From Diaminobutyricimonas sp. LJ205 (GTDB lineage Bacteria; Actinomycetota; Actinomycetes; Actinomycetales; Microbacteriaceae), in the NCBI RefSeq assembly GCF_009755725.1, contig NZ_CP046619.1:2852001-2916000 (forward strand): 64,000 nt of DNA, written 5' to 3'. Shown here in pieces: positions 7,460 to 15,668 of the stretch. Below the pieces are notes generated by a model that did not search any database, was not told the origin of the DNA, and was given only the letters and a program-made list of their open reading frames with translations. A program made the translations under genes and the position numbers. The first letter of the stretch is position 1. The number at the start of each line of letters is the position of its first letter.

Positions 7460-8661
7460 GACCCCAGCCCTCCCTTTGACACGCTGCGCGTCAGAAGTGC
7501 GATAGATGCCTTACCCGTCACGGTCACTTCATCGTGCTGGTTGCGGCCGAACAATTCGCATTCGATGATCGCTTCTTCTCCGCGGCCAGACTTGCTGACC
7601 ACCCGACCACCGATCCACGTGACATCGCCGACGATATTGGGGCGGCGCAGCCAGCCTTCCAAGGAAAGTAGGCGAGCGTCGTCGCCCATCCAATCCGTGA
7701 CCACGCGCGTAAGCCACCCGAGGCGTTGATAACCGATGTCGTAGATGCCGGGCATACCGACCTCGTCAGCCATGTACTGCTCCCAGTGGCCTCGATGCGG
7801 GTGCTCCGTCACGCCAGTTTCCGGGTTCACAAAACTGTCCGCGGGGTGGGCACGATAATGATCGAGCATGTAGCCGTAGCCGCCGTTGTCTTCTCGACCG
7901 CCGCCGACTATTCCGTAGACGATCGTGCCGCGAGTAAGCGCGATGTCGCTCAATCTCAACGGGCCGCACAGCACCAATGGGATCTCCTCACCCACCGAGG
8001 TGTCGTCCCAATAGCGGATCTCCCGCCCGCGGACCAAGCCCTCTTGGCTAACGAGCGTCTCAGCGAAGCCGTCCAGCTCGCCCTGGGTCCAAGACACTGC
8101 ACGGGGAGCGTAGTTCAAGCTACCCTTGCCCGCTCCACGGCGTGGGATGCGCATGGTGTAGACCTCCGTCTCGACAATCAAGCGTCCAGCGGCGTCACGG
8201 CACTGGGTTACGCCCTTCTGCATGATCATCGAGGACGCAGCTCGTCCGGACTTCTCTTCGGCGGACACCAACCGCCCACTCTGTGACAGCACATCGCCCG
8301 GCCCGTAGAGACCGTGAAAGCGCCAGCGCGCTCCACCATAGATCCATTGGACTCCGCGCAATCCGGGCGCGATGATGGCCGTTCCAACCATGGTGGGTGG
8401 CGCGAGCGGCCGCCCCCAACGAGAACGATGGCCGCGCGTTGGATCGCGATATAGTGGATTGGTGCTGCCGATGTAGCTCGCGTAGTCGCGGGTGTTGTCC
8501 GCGGAAACCTCGATGGTCGTACGAGCGCCCCGGAAGTCGTAGCCCAAGAGCCTTCGCGCGTCCGCCAGGCTCTCATCGGTGAGGTCGGATCTTAGAGCTG
8601 AGCGACGAAGCACATCCGCCTCCGACCCGCTTAGCGAGCCGGAGAGAGCCTTGTCAGTCAT
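7456..8661 (-). CDS. MaoC/FAS1-type dehydratase-like protein, second of a pair
   Basis: A 401-residue partner of the preceding MaoC-like protein. The N-terminal hotdog has YASYIGSTNPLYRDP near residue 61, where the hydratase Asp and His are Ser and Tyr. The C-terminal part has REIRYWDDTSVGEEIP, YDIGYQRLGWLTRVVTDWMGDD and IVGDVTWIGGRV, typical of acyl dehydratase C-terminal domains. An insertion of about 35 residues around 265-305 (HYRAHPADSFVNPE region) separates the parts. It overlaps the BadI-like gene upstream and the other MaoC-like gene downstream by four bases each. Hydration or dehydration of a ring-derived acyl-CoA is the likely general role, with no firm substrate. Confidence 0.7.
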   Translation of the reverse strand: MTDKALSGSLSGSEADVLRRSALRSDLTDESLADARRLLGYDFRGARTTIEVSADNTRDYASYIGSTNPLYRDPTRGHRSRWGRPLAPPTMVGTAIIAPGLRGVQWIYGGARWRFHGLYGPGDVLSQSGRLVSAEEKSGRAASSMIMQKGVTQCRDAAGRLIVETEVYTMRIPRRGAGKGSLNYAPRAVSWTQGELDGFAETLVSQEGLVRGREIRYWDDTSVGEEIPLVLCGPLRLSDIALTRGTIVYGIVGGGREDNGGYGYMLDHYRAHPADSFVNPETGVTEHPHRGHWEQYMADEVGMPGIYDIGYQRLGWLTRVVTDWMGDDARLLSLEGWLRRPNIVGDVTWIGGRVVSKSGRGEEAIIECELFGRNQHDEVTVTGKASIALLTRSVSKGGLGS

Positions 8662-9515
8662 CTTGCTGCCTGGCCCTCTACAACACGCTCAGGGTCACGG
8701 AACTTCCAGAAGTCAGGCTCGCGCTTCTCCCAGAAGGCGGTCTGCGCTTCCTGAACTTCGGGCCCAAGTGGGAACTGCGGGGCCATCATCTGCACGAAAC
8801 GGCGAATCGAACCAGACATCTCATCCACCTCTGAGTCGAAGGTTGCCTTCAGAATCTCGATGCAGGTCGGGTTCTTCGTGAGAATCTCTTCGGCCCATCG
8901 GTCCGCTTCGGCGTCCACCTCGTTGAGCGGGACCACCGTGTTCACCAAGCCCATCTCGAGGGCTTGGGCAGCGTCGTATTTCCGGCAGAGCATCCACATC
9001 TCCCGTGCCTTCTTCGGGCCCACCACGCTTGAGGCGTAACGGACGAAGTAGCTGTCTGCGGGACTGGCGACTACCGGACCGTTCTGACCAAAGACGGCGT
9101 TCTCCGCAGCAATCGTGAAATCACACGTGTATGCAAGGTGGTTTCCGCCGCCGATCGCGTAGCCTTTGACGACCGCTATGACGGGCTTGCGGCAGAAGCG
9201 AATGATGCGGTTGAGTGGCTCATCCATGAAGAACTGCGCGCGGGTTCGAACGCCCTCCCACTTGATGTCACCGCCAGCGGAGAATGCCCGATCGCCGGCA
9301 CCGGTCAAAATCACGACTCCGACCAGCGGGTCGTTGCTCGCATCGTCGAAGGCTTCGACCATTTCATCGACGGTGTGGTCAGTGAAAGAGTTCAGCCGCT
9401 CTGGCCTGTTGAAGGTGACTCGAGCAACCTTGCCACCCTCGACACGATCCTTTTTCTCGTAGATGAGGTGATCAAAATCAAATCCCTCAACGCGTTCCCA
9501 TTCTTTCCAAGCCAT
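8658..9515 (-). CDS. Crotonase-family ring hydrolase, BadI/MenB-like
   Basis: A crotonase-superfamily protein of 285 residues from the second in-frame ATG, chosen because GGAG lies seven bases upstream; the ATG at 9521 sits almost on it. The oxyanion segments are AFSAGGDIKW and GYAIGGGNHLA. The part KKAREMWMLCRKYDAAQALEMGLVNTVVP is the block shared by MenB and by BadI, the 2-ketocyclohexanecarboxyl-CoA hydrolase that opens the ring to pimelyl-CoA, and the tail (EKREPDFWKF) is also BadI-like. The neighbours encode the four preceding steps of that pathway, which favours ring cleavage over menaquinone synthesis. It starts 59 bases after the SDR gene. Confidence 0.75.
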   Translation of the reverse strand: MAWKEWERVEGFDFDHLIYEKKDRVEGGKVARVTFNRPERLNSFTDHTVDEMVEAFDDASNDPLVGVVILTGAGDRAFSAGGDIKWEGVRTRAQFFMDEPLNRIIRFCRKPVIAVVKGYAIGGGNHLAYTCDFTIAAENAVFGQNGPVVASPADSYFVRYASSVVGPKKAREMWMLCRKYDAAQALEMGLVNTVVPLNEVDAEADRWAEEILTKNPTCIEILKATFDSEVDEMSGSIRRFVQMMAPQFPLGPEVQEAQTAFWEKREPDFWKFRDPERVVEGQAAR

Positions 9516-9574
9516 GACCATTCTCCTTTGCTAAACCAGCCGAATAGATTCGTGCGATTGCCTTGCTCGCAAAG

Positions 9575-10357
9575 TCACATCGTGTAACCACCGTTCACGC
9601 TGATGTTCTGTCCGGTGATGAAAGATCCGGCATCCGAACCCAAGAACACAATGAGGTTTGCAACTTCGCTCGGCCGCCCCACCCTACGGAGGGGGTAGCG
9701 CTTGATCACCTTTGCCAGGAACTCTTCCGAATGGTCACGATCGCGATGCATTGAGTGGGCGCCTACTTCGTCGCTCGACTCGGGGAGCGTCATACTTGGG
9801 CACACTCCGTTGACCGTGATCCCGTGCCGACCGACCTCGCGAGCGAGAGTACGAACGAAGCCCATTACTCCCGCCTTCGCCGCCGAATAGATCGACTCGG
9901 TGTACTCTCCCGTCTTCCCGGCATCCGAGGAAATGCAAATCACACGCCCGGACTCCCGCTTGAGCATGCCGGGAAGGACTGCCTTCGTGACGTACAGCGT
10001 CCCCCACAGATTGAGATCGACCTCCCGCTCGGCCACAGCCCAATCCTTCTCCACGAACAAGCGGTGCTCAGACCAACCCACGTTGTTGACAAGAACGTCG
10101 GGAACACCGAACTTCTCGACCGCCGTCTCCACCAACCGATCTGCATCGTCACGGTTTGTGACGTCGCACTGGACAGCGATCGCGTTCCCGCTTCCACGAC
10201 TGTCGACTAGTCGCGCTAGGGTCTCTGCCGCTTCTAAGTCAATGTCAGCGATGACGACATTCGCACCCTCTGCGGCGAACTGGAGCACCGCGGCCCGTCC
10301 AATGTTGGACGCACCCCCGGTGACAATTACGCACCTGTTCTCCAGGTCAAGTTGCAT
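9575..10357 (-). CDS. SDR dehydrogenase, 2-hydroxycyclohexanecarboxyl-CoA dehydrogenase (BadH)-like
   Basis: A classical 260-residue short-chain dehydrogenase. The dinucleotide loop TGGASNIG is at 13-20, NNVGW near 91, Ser143/144, and Tyr157-x3-Lys161 (YSAAK). The C-terminus GQNISVNGGYTM is typical. The NNVGW, VLPGML, SDAGKTGEYTE and RHGITVNGVCP segments are those of BadH, which oxidises 2-hydroxycyclohexanecarboxyl-CoA to the 2-keto thioester. The start is the ATG one base after the hydratase stop; a longer frame to 10387 would overlap that gene. Neighbours supply the hydratase before it and the ring hydrolase after it. Confidence 0.8.
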   Translation of the reverse strand: MQLDLENRCVIVTGGASNIGRAAVLQFAAEGANVVIADIDLEAAETLARLVDSRGSGNAIAVQCDVTNRDDADRLVETAVEKFGVPDVLVNNVGWSEHRLFVEKDWAVAEREVDLNLWGTLYVTKAVLPGMLKRESGRVICISSDAGKTGEYTESIYSAAKAGVMGFVRTLAREVGRHGITVNGVCPSMTLPESSDEVGAHSMHRDRDHSEEFLAKVIKRYPLRRVGRPSEVANLIVFLGSDAGSFITGQNISVNGGYTM

Positions 10358-10358
10358 A

Positions 10359-11159
10359 TCAGACGCCCTTCTCGTTGAACGCCACAACGCCTGCAGTAGC
10401 GTCCGGGTAGCAGCTGAAATACTCTTGAACGGTCAACCGCTCAAGATCCAACGCGTCCCGCAACGGAAGCTCGACGCCGCGGGCGGCAACGCGTTTCGTC
10501 ATACCGAGTCCGGTCCGGCTTTTGGGCCGAAGCTGGCTCAACAGCTCTTCCAAGCCCGCATCCAGATGCTCTCGTGGGTAGCTTCGGAGCGCGATGCCAT
10601 ATGCCACTGATTCTGGACCGTTGAGTCGGCGACCTGTGTACAGCAGTTCCAGTGCGGGCTGCATGCCTACGCGCCTAGGCAAACGTTGCGTACCGCCAGC
10701 GCCTGGGATCAGGAACCTGTTGGCATGTTGGTCACCGATGGACGAGTCGTCCGTGCAGATGATCAGATCACAACACAAGGCCAGTTCAAGCCCCCCCGCA
10801 AGCGCGTAGCCGTCGATGACCGCGATCGTGGGCAATTCAAGATTCTCGACTTTGAGGAAGAGATCCCGCATCGCAGCCGTGAAAGCGAGGTGGCGGCCAG
10901 CATCTTCCATCATGTTCTCTTCATGAAGTGCCTTCAGGTCTCCGCCTGCCGAGAACGCGCGCCCGCCTGCTCCGCGAACCACCACTGCGACAACTGAAGA
11001 ATCTTCCTTGGCAACATCGAGTGCCCCAGAAAGATCGTCCATGAAGTCCCAGTTGATGGCATTCATCGCGTGCGGACGGTTCAGCGTTATATGGGCAACG
11101 CGATCTCGAATGTCGAGTAAAACGGCCTGATTGCTCTCGGAAACATTTGTCTGGGTCAT
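10359..11159 (-). CDS. Enoyl-CoA hydratase, BadK-like position
   Basis: A 266-residue crotonase-family protein. The first oxyanion segment is AFSAGGDL, and GYALAGGLELAL supplies the first catalytic Glu. The second catalytic Glu of mitochondrial-type hydratases falls in a DQHANRFLIPGAGGTQRLP segment where His stands instead, as in a common bacterial subgroup. In the cyclohexanecarboxylate route this step hydrates cyclohex-1-ene-1-carboxyl-CoA. It starts in a four-base overlap with the ligase upstream and stops one base before the SDR start, so it is tightly embedded in the operon. Confidence 0.8.
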   Translation of the reverse strand: MTQTNVSESNQAVLLDIRDRVAHITLNRPHAMNAINWDFMDDLSGALDVAKEDSSVVAVVVRGAGGRAFSAGGDLKALHEENMMEDAGRHLAFTAAMRDLFLKVENLELPTIAVIDGYALAGGLELALCCDLIICTDDSSIGDQHANRFLIPGAGGTQRLPRRVGMQPALELLYTGRRLNGPESVAYGIALRSYPREHLDAGLEELLSQLRPKSRTGLGMTKRVAARGVELPLRDALDLERLTVQEYFSCYPDATAGVVAFNEKGV

Positions 11160-12847
11160 TTTTCCCCCATTGTCGTGTGGTTGGTCTGAGGCAGCGCCTC
11201 ACTTCTCTCGAGCTCGCGCCGAGCCAGAATTTTTTCCTTAAGGGCGAACTTGCGTAGTTTGCCCAGCGAGGTCCGCGGGAGTTCATCGACTGTTTCCACG
11301 TATTCGGGAATGAACTGTCGCGTCAACCCCGCCTCATCGAGGTATTCGCGTATCTCCTCGACGGTTAATTGCTCGCCAGGATCGACCAGCTCAAGGACCG
11401 CACACACTCTCTCGCCAAGCCGTCGATCTGGCAGCCCGATAACGGCGGCTTGACGGATCCTCGGATGGCCGTTAAGGAGATGCTCCACTTCCACGACCGG
11501 GACGTTCTCCCCTCCGCGAATGACCAGTTCTTTTGATCGACCCGCGATCGTCAGGAAACCATCTTCATCAAGGAAACCAAGGTCGCCACTACGAAACCAG
11601 CCGTCGGCGGTCAAAGCCTGCTGCGTCAGGTTCTCACGTCCGTAGTAACCCGGCGTAACCGAAGGTCCGCGCACCGCAATCTCCCCGACGCTGCCGGTGG
11701 GCACGCTTTCGCCGGCCGGCCCGAGGACCCGGATCTCGGCCGACAAAAGAGGTCGTCCGTCAGACGTGGCTAGCTTCTCGGCTGGATCGTCAGGACTTCC
11801 ACAGGTACCGTAAAGAACCTCGCTCATCCCCCACCCCGGGCACAGCCGAAGCCCTGGCATGCGGTGCTGAAGCTCGGCTATGACCTGGCGAGGAATCGCG
11901 CCACCACTCACCCGAACTCGTGTCCAGCTAGAAATGTCGCGCTGGCTGAAATCGCTGTGGTCCAGAATGTCCATGAGGTAGGTGGGCATAGCCGGCCCAT
12001 AGGTGACCCGCTCGTCCTCGATTACCCTTAGCGCGGTGCCTGCATCCCACGAGTCCATATATATGGTGGTGGTCCCCAACGCCAGTGGGACATAAAGCCC
12101 GTTGAGGAAGCCTGCCGCGTGCCCGAGCGTGGTGGGGACGAAGAACCGGTCCTCGCTCGTCAATTCCAGTCGCTCGATCAACGCGCGCGCGCTGGACAGA
12201 ATTGTACGGGCGGTATGCATGACACCCTTCGGCTCACCCGTTGTTCCGCTCGTGAAGTTCAGGAGGAGGAGGTCGTCCGGCCCCCGCACGAACTCGCCAG
12301 CGCCGATTGCGGCGCGGGCGCCGGCAAGCTCGGGTGCGTTGCCTGCTTCAAGAAGCTCCTCCCAAATCAAGGCGCCCTCGGTGTCGCCGGTCTGTCCGAT
12401 TGCGATGACCTGCCGAAACAGAGGAATTCCGCCGGCGCTGGCAAGGTCGAGGGCCTCGTGGACGTACTCACGCTTCCCCAGCCGCGCCGGGACGAACATC
12501 GTAGTCGCCCCACCGATGGCGAGCTGGCGTGACAGGTCACGGCCGCGGTAGATCGTAGAGATCGGCATCACAACGGCGCCTATTGCGGTGGCCGCAAGGT
12601 AAGTCACGTACGACTGGTGCCAGTTCGGGACCTGCAGGGCGAGAACATCTCCCGCTCCGACCCCAAGCTTCTGTAAGGCAGCACCAAATGCCGTCACCTG
12701 ATCCCAAAGCTCGGCTACCGTTAGCCTGCCACTGAGGACTGGCGCGCCGTCTCGTTTCGATGCGGCGACATCGTATGAACAGACCGCCTCTTGCTCCGGC
12801 GACCGCTGCCTCCAGGACCTCAAGAGTGAGATGACGTTCAGCTGCAT
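11156..12847 (-). CDS. Carboxylate-CoA ligase, AliA-like (AMP-forming)
   Basis: An ANL-superfamily adenylate-forming ligase of 563 residues. The AMP-binding P-loop is TSGTTGEPKGVM, followed by GWGMSE, WFRSGDLG, GRSKELVIRGGENV, and the late catalytic Lys region TSLGKLRKF. It activates an acid to its CoA thioester at the expense of ATP. I chose the ATG at 12847 because GGTGAGGG lies just upstream and homologous sequence begins there; longer frames to 12892 or 12928 overlap the dehydrogenase. Position between an AliB-like dehydrogenase and BadK/H/I-like enzymes points to cyclohexanecarboxylate or a related alicyclic acid. Confidence 0.85.
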   Translation of the reverse strand: MQLNVISLLRSWRQRSPEQEAVCSYDVAASKRDGAPVLSGRLTVAELWDQVTAFGAALQKLGVGAGDVLALQVPNWHQSYVTYLAATAIGAVVMPISTIYRGRDLSRQLAIGGATTMFVPARLGKREYVHEALDLASAGGIPLFRQVIAIGQTGDTEGALIWEELLEAGNAPELAGARAAIGAGEFVRGPDDLLLLNFTSGTTGEPKGVMHTARTILSSARALIERLELTSEDRFFVPTTLGHAAGFLNGLYVPLALGTTTIYMDSWDAGTALRVIEDERVTYGPAMPTYLMDILDHSDFSQRDISSWTRVRVSGGAIPRQVIAELQHRMPGLRLCPGWGMSEVLYGTCGSPDDPAEKLATSDGRPLLSAEIRVLGPAGESVPTGSVGEIAVRGPSVTPGYYGRENLTQQALTADGWFRSGDLGFLDEDGFLTIAGRSKELVIRGGENVPVVEVEHLLNGHPRIRQAAVIGLPDRRLGERVCAVLELVDPGEQLTVEEIREYLDEAGLTRQFIPEYVETVDELPRTSLGKLRKFALKEKILARRELERSEALPQTNHTTMGEK

Positions 12848-12893
12848 GCCCTCACCACCTATCGGTTCACGCTTCCTGAGGTTCGGCGTCATT

Positions 12894-14084
12894 TCAAGCA
12901 GCAGGTTTGCTATAGGGGAGGGACTCACTCACCTTAGGCTTGCCATAGGGGAGGGACTCACGACCGATCACCTCACGCGCGACAATCATCTTCATGATCT
13001 GAGCGGTTCCGTCACCGAGTTCGAAGCCCATAACGTCCCTCATACGGCGATCGTGCGGGAGATCGGAACTGAATCCGGGCCAACCGGCAAGAAGGACGCA
13101 ATCGTGCAAGGCCTGGAAAGCTGCCTCGCAGCCGTACCACTTGACCATTGCGGCCTCCTTCGAGTGCGGAAGGCCCGCGTCCTTTTGCGCGAGAACCTTG
13201 TAAGCCAGCAGCTTTGCGGCTTCGAGCTTTGTGGCATGTTCAGCGATTGGGAAGTTCACTCCCTGAAACCGGGAAAGTGAGCCACCGAACGCCTGCCTAG
13301 CCCGGACGTACTCGGTAACCTCCGCGAGGGACTTCTCTGCGGCTCCGATGCACACGAGGGCGAGGAATGCGCGGTTGTAGTCAAAGAACTGCATAGCCTC
13401 CCGGAATCCCTCGTTCTCGCGGCCGATCAGATTCTCAGCGGGGATCCGGAGGTTGTCGTAGTACGCCTGCCCCCGTTTGGTGACACGCTGTCCCGCGCTC
13501 TGATAGATGCGGGATTCAATCCCGTCGACATTCCAGTCCGTGGCGAAGAGCGACACACCTTTGGCACCAGGGCCACCCGTCCGCGCAAAGATGAGCCCCC
13601 AGTCGGCCAGGCCTGCATAAGAGACCGACCCCTTCTCACCACTGATCACCCATTCGTCACCATCACGCTCAGCGGTAGTCCGCAATGAGCCGGCGTCGGA
13701 GCCTGCCTCAGGCTCGGTGATTGTAATGGCGAAGGGAGAACCGGCGGCGACCATCGGAGCATATTTATCACGAACAGTTGGGCTCATCAAGTGCATGAGT
13801 TCACCGAAGAAAACGCCGTTCACGACCATAATCGCAAGCCCGACGTCGGCGCGTCCCATCTCGTAGGCCGCTGCGCCACACTGGACGAACGTTGCGGAGG
13901 AACCGCCATTCTCCGACGGGATGCGGAGACTCGTCAGGCCGGTTTCGGCGAGGTCCTTAAAGATCTGAGGATCAATCGTTTCTCCGCGGTCCCAAGATTC
14001 GGCGTGCGGGACGATGCGTTCCTCACAGAATGCGCGTGTCATGTCCGCGAGTGCGATCGCGTCTTCGTCCAGTCTGAAATCCAT
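12894..14084 (-). CDS. Acyl-CoA dehydrogenase, AliB-like
   Basis: A 396-residue acyl-CoA dehydrogenase with the FAD motif ITEPEAGSD near 123-131. The usual catalytic Glu segment (EGTSEIQ) reads GDGTAQI, with Asp358 at that place, so the base is either this Asp or located elsewhere, as in some alicyclic acyl-CoA dehydrogenases. It is first in the long minus-strand operon and would start oxidation of cyclohexanecarboxyl-CoA. A 14-base palindromic operator lies 27-40 bases upstream. The C-terminus carries a short duplication (ESLPYGKP...ESLPYSKP). Confidence 0.85.
   Translation of the reverse strand: MDFRLDEDAIALADMTRAFCEERIVPHAESWDRGETIDPQIFKDLAETGLTSLRIPSENGGSSATFVQCGAAAYEMGRADVGLAIMVVNGVFFGELMHLMSPTVRDKYAPMVAAGSPFAITITEPEAGSDAGSLRTTAERDGDEWVISGEKGSVSYAGLADWGLIFARTGGPGAKGVSLFATDWNVDGIESRIYQSAGQRVTKRGQAYYDNLRIPAENLIGRENEGFREAMQFFDYNRAFLALVCIGAAEKSLAEVTEYVRARQAFGGSLSRFQGVNFPIAEHATKLEAAKLLAYKVLAQKDAGLPHSKEAAMVKWYGCEAAFQALHDCVLLAGWPGFSSDLPHDRRMRDVMGFELGDGTAQIMKMIVAREVIGRESLPYGKPKVSESLPYSKPAA
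12913..12963. repeat. Short direct repeat inside the dehydrogenase 3' end
   Basis: ATAGGGGAGGGACTCAC occurs twice with about 36 bases between starts, giving a duplicated ESLPY-x-KP peptide at the extreme C-terminus of the AliB-like protein. It is an in-frame micro-duplication and probably recent. Confidence 0.7.
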
Positions 14085-14110
14085 GGCTATTCAACCCTCC
14101 GATGTCGTGT

Positions 14111-14124
14111 GTATCCTGTATACC
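14111..14124 (-). promoter_or_regulatory. GntR-type operator upstream of the AliB-like gene
   Basis: GTATCCTGTATACC is a near-perfect palindrome around a central base (GTATMC-N-GKATAC), 27-40 bases upstream of the first gene of the 12-gene run. The same element occurs at 17289, 19366 and 27073, each next to a gene start. The shape and length fit an FCD-type GntR site; two such regulators are encoded nearby. Confidence 0.75.
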
Positions 14125-14312
14125 GCATCGCCATGGGCGCCGCAACACAGGCGTCCCAGATGATAGAAACCACGGGTTGCGAAAGGAGAGCGTCTACCTC
14201 GCGGGGGCCGCTTTAGAGGCGATAGTCGCGAATATCGATGGGTTTTAGAATGCTGGATGGCTTGCTACGATCAGCAACCTCAAGCGCAGTGAATGGTCGA
14301 CGGGCCAATCAG

Positions 14313-15668
14313 TCAGCCAGTGAGGGTCCGCCGCACAAAATGCTCCAACTGCGCGACGTTGCGGCATTCGTGCATGGCGACAGCCGTGGCATACTCCGAG
14401 GCGTGGGAGTCCCCCGTTCCCCATAGGGCGAACCGCTCGGGATTCAGCCAGTAGAGTCGCCTCGCTCGAGCCGCAATTTCCCTGAGCGCACCGGTGCAGG
14501 GTGGACGTCCGTTGCTCCGAGCATCACCGAGAATCAGGACAGTAGTTCTAGGGCTAACCGCCGCAAGATGCTGCTCACAAAACTCCTCGAAGACTTGTCC
14601 GTAATCGCTGTTCCCGTGCCCCGATCGGATTCGCGGATCATCGACGAGCCCGGTCAGGAACGCATCTGGAGATCGAGTCTGGCGTAGCAACCCTGTCGAT
14701 TCAGCGACCCGGTTGACGAATGGATACAGCCGGACTTGCCGAACACTTTGCGCAATTCCCGCGAGCAGCATTGAGGTGAAGCCAGAGAATCCAGCAACTG
14801 AACCCGACACATCACAGAGGACAACCAGTCGAGGACGCGTCGGCCTCCGCCGCTTTGCCACAGGCTTGACCGGGATGCCACCCGTCGAAAGTGCGGCGCG
14901 CATAGTCCGACGTACGTCAATGTGCCCGCGACGACTCTGGTGCGATTTCAGCGACATGGCGCTCGCTATCTGCCGCGCCAGGGGCGATACGAGACGCTGA
15001 ATCTGTTCGAGTTCGTCAGCGCTCGCGTTGAGAAAGTCTCGTCGATTAATGTTCGCTAGTACCCCGTAATCGGCTACCCGCTGGGCGCCTTTCTGTGCGC
15101 CCGTCCGGAGCCGGACCTCCCGCTGGATGCGTTGCGAGAACACATCCCAGCCCCTGGAAGACCGGGCAGCGATGATGCTCCCACCAACTTCGTCGTCCAG
15201 CCCTCTTGCCAGTGTCAAGACCTCGTCTCGACCAACTGCTCCCAACGTCTGCAATGCGGACCAGGCCGAGAGGGATCCACGGGACTTGGCGACGCGTCCG
15301 TGCGCTTCAACCGCGACTACAGCCAAGCGTTCCACCGTGCGTATGTCGCCCGTTCGGAGCGCGCGAGCGAGGCGAGCGTTCAGATCATCGACGGACGCAT
15401 CCGCAGGATACCGATCCGAGTCAGAAGGCCCCCCAAACCACAAATCGAAGAGCGCATCAAAAGTGGTCTGGTCGCCGCCGCGCCGGATCAAGGTCGCCTT
15501 TAAAGCCTCTCGGACCGTGTCTCGGTCGGAAACGCCAAGCGCCACCATCGCATTCGCGGCGTCGAGGGTTTCCCCTGTCCCAACGGGTATTCCCTTATCC
15601 CGGAGGGAGGACACAAGCGTGAGCAGGGTGGCTGTCAGACCACGATCATCTTGCGTTGCAGTAATCAC
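14313..15668 (-). CDS. VWA domain protein, CoxE/NorD-type MoxR partner
   Basis: A 451-residue protein. The C-terminal half is a von Willebrand factor A domain with MIDAS residues: DVSGSV near 288, a GNSDYG Ser/Asp region and the LGDARSN strand. The N-terminal half is a helical region opening with LVSSLRDKGIPVGTGE, typical of CoxE-family proteins. It overlaps the MoxR AAA+ gene by four bases (ATGA). MoxR-VWA pairs act as metal- or cofactor-insertion and remodelling chaperones for a nearby enzyme (CoxD/CoxE, NorQ/NorD). Here the client is unknown; the setting suggests an enzyme of the CoA regulon. Confidence 0.8.
   Translation of the reverse strand: MITATQDDRGLTATLLTLVSSLRDKGIPVGTGETLDAANAMVALGVSDRDTVREALKATLIRRGGDQTTFDALFDLWFGGPSDSDRYPADASVDDLNARLARALRTGDIRTVERLAVVAVEAHGRVAKSRGSLSAWSALQTLGAVGRDEVLTLARGLDDEVGGSIIAARSSRGWDVFSQRIQREVRLRTGAQKGAQRVADYGVLANINRRDFLNASADELEQIQRLVSPLARQIASAMSLKSHQSRRGHIDVRRTMRAALSTGGIPVKPVAKRRRPTRPRLVVLCDVSGSVAGFSGFTSMLLAGIAQSVRQVRLYPFVNRVAESTGLLRQTRSPDAFLTGLVDDPRIRSGHGNSDYGQVFEEFCEQHLAAVSPRTTVLILGDARSNGRPPCTGALREIAARARRLYWLNPERFALWGTGDSHASEYATAVAMHECRNVAQLEHFVRRTLTG

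Noticed and set aside
8658-9515. MenB (dihydroxynaphthoyl-CoA synthase)
   Set aside because: The shared block is present, but no menaquinone genes are nearby and the flanking steps are those of BadI.
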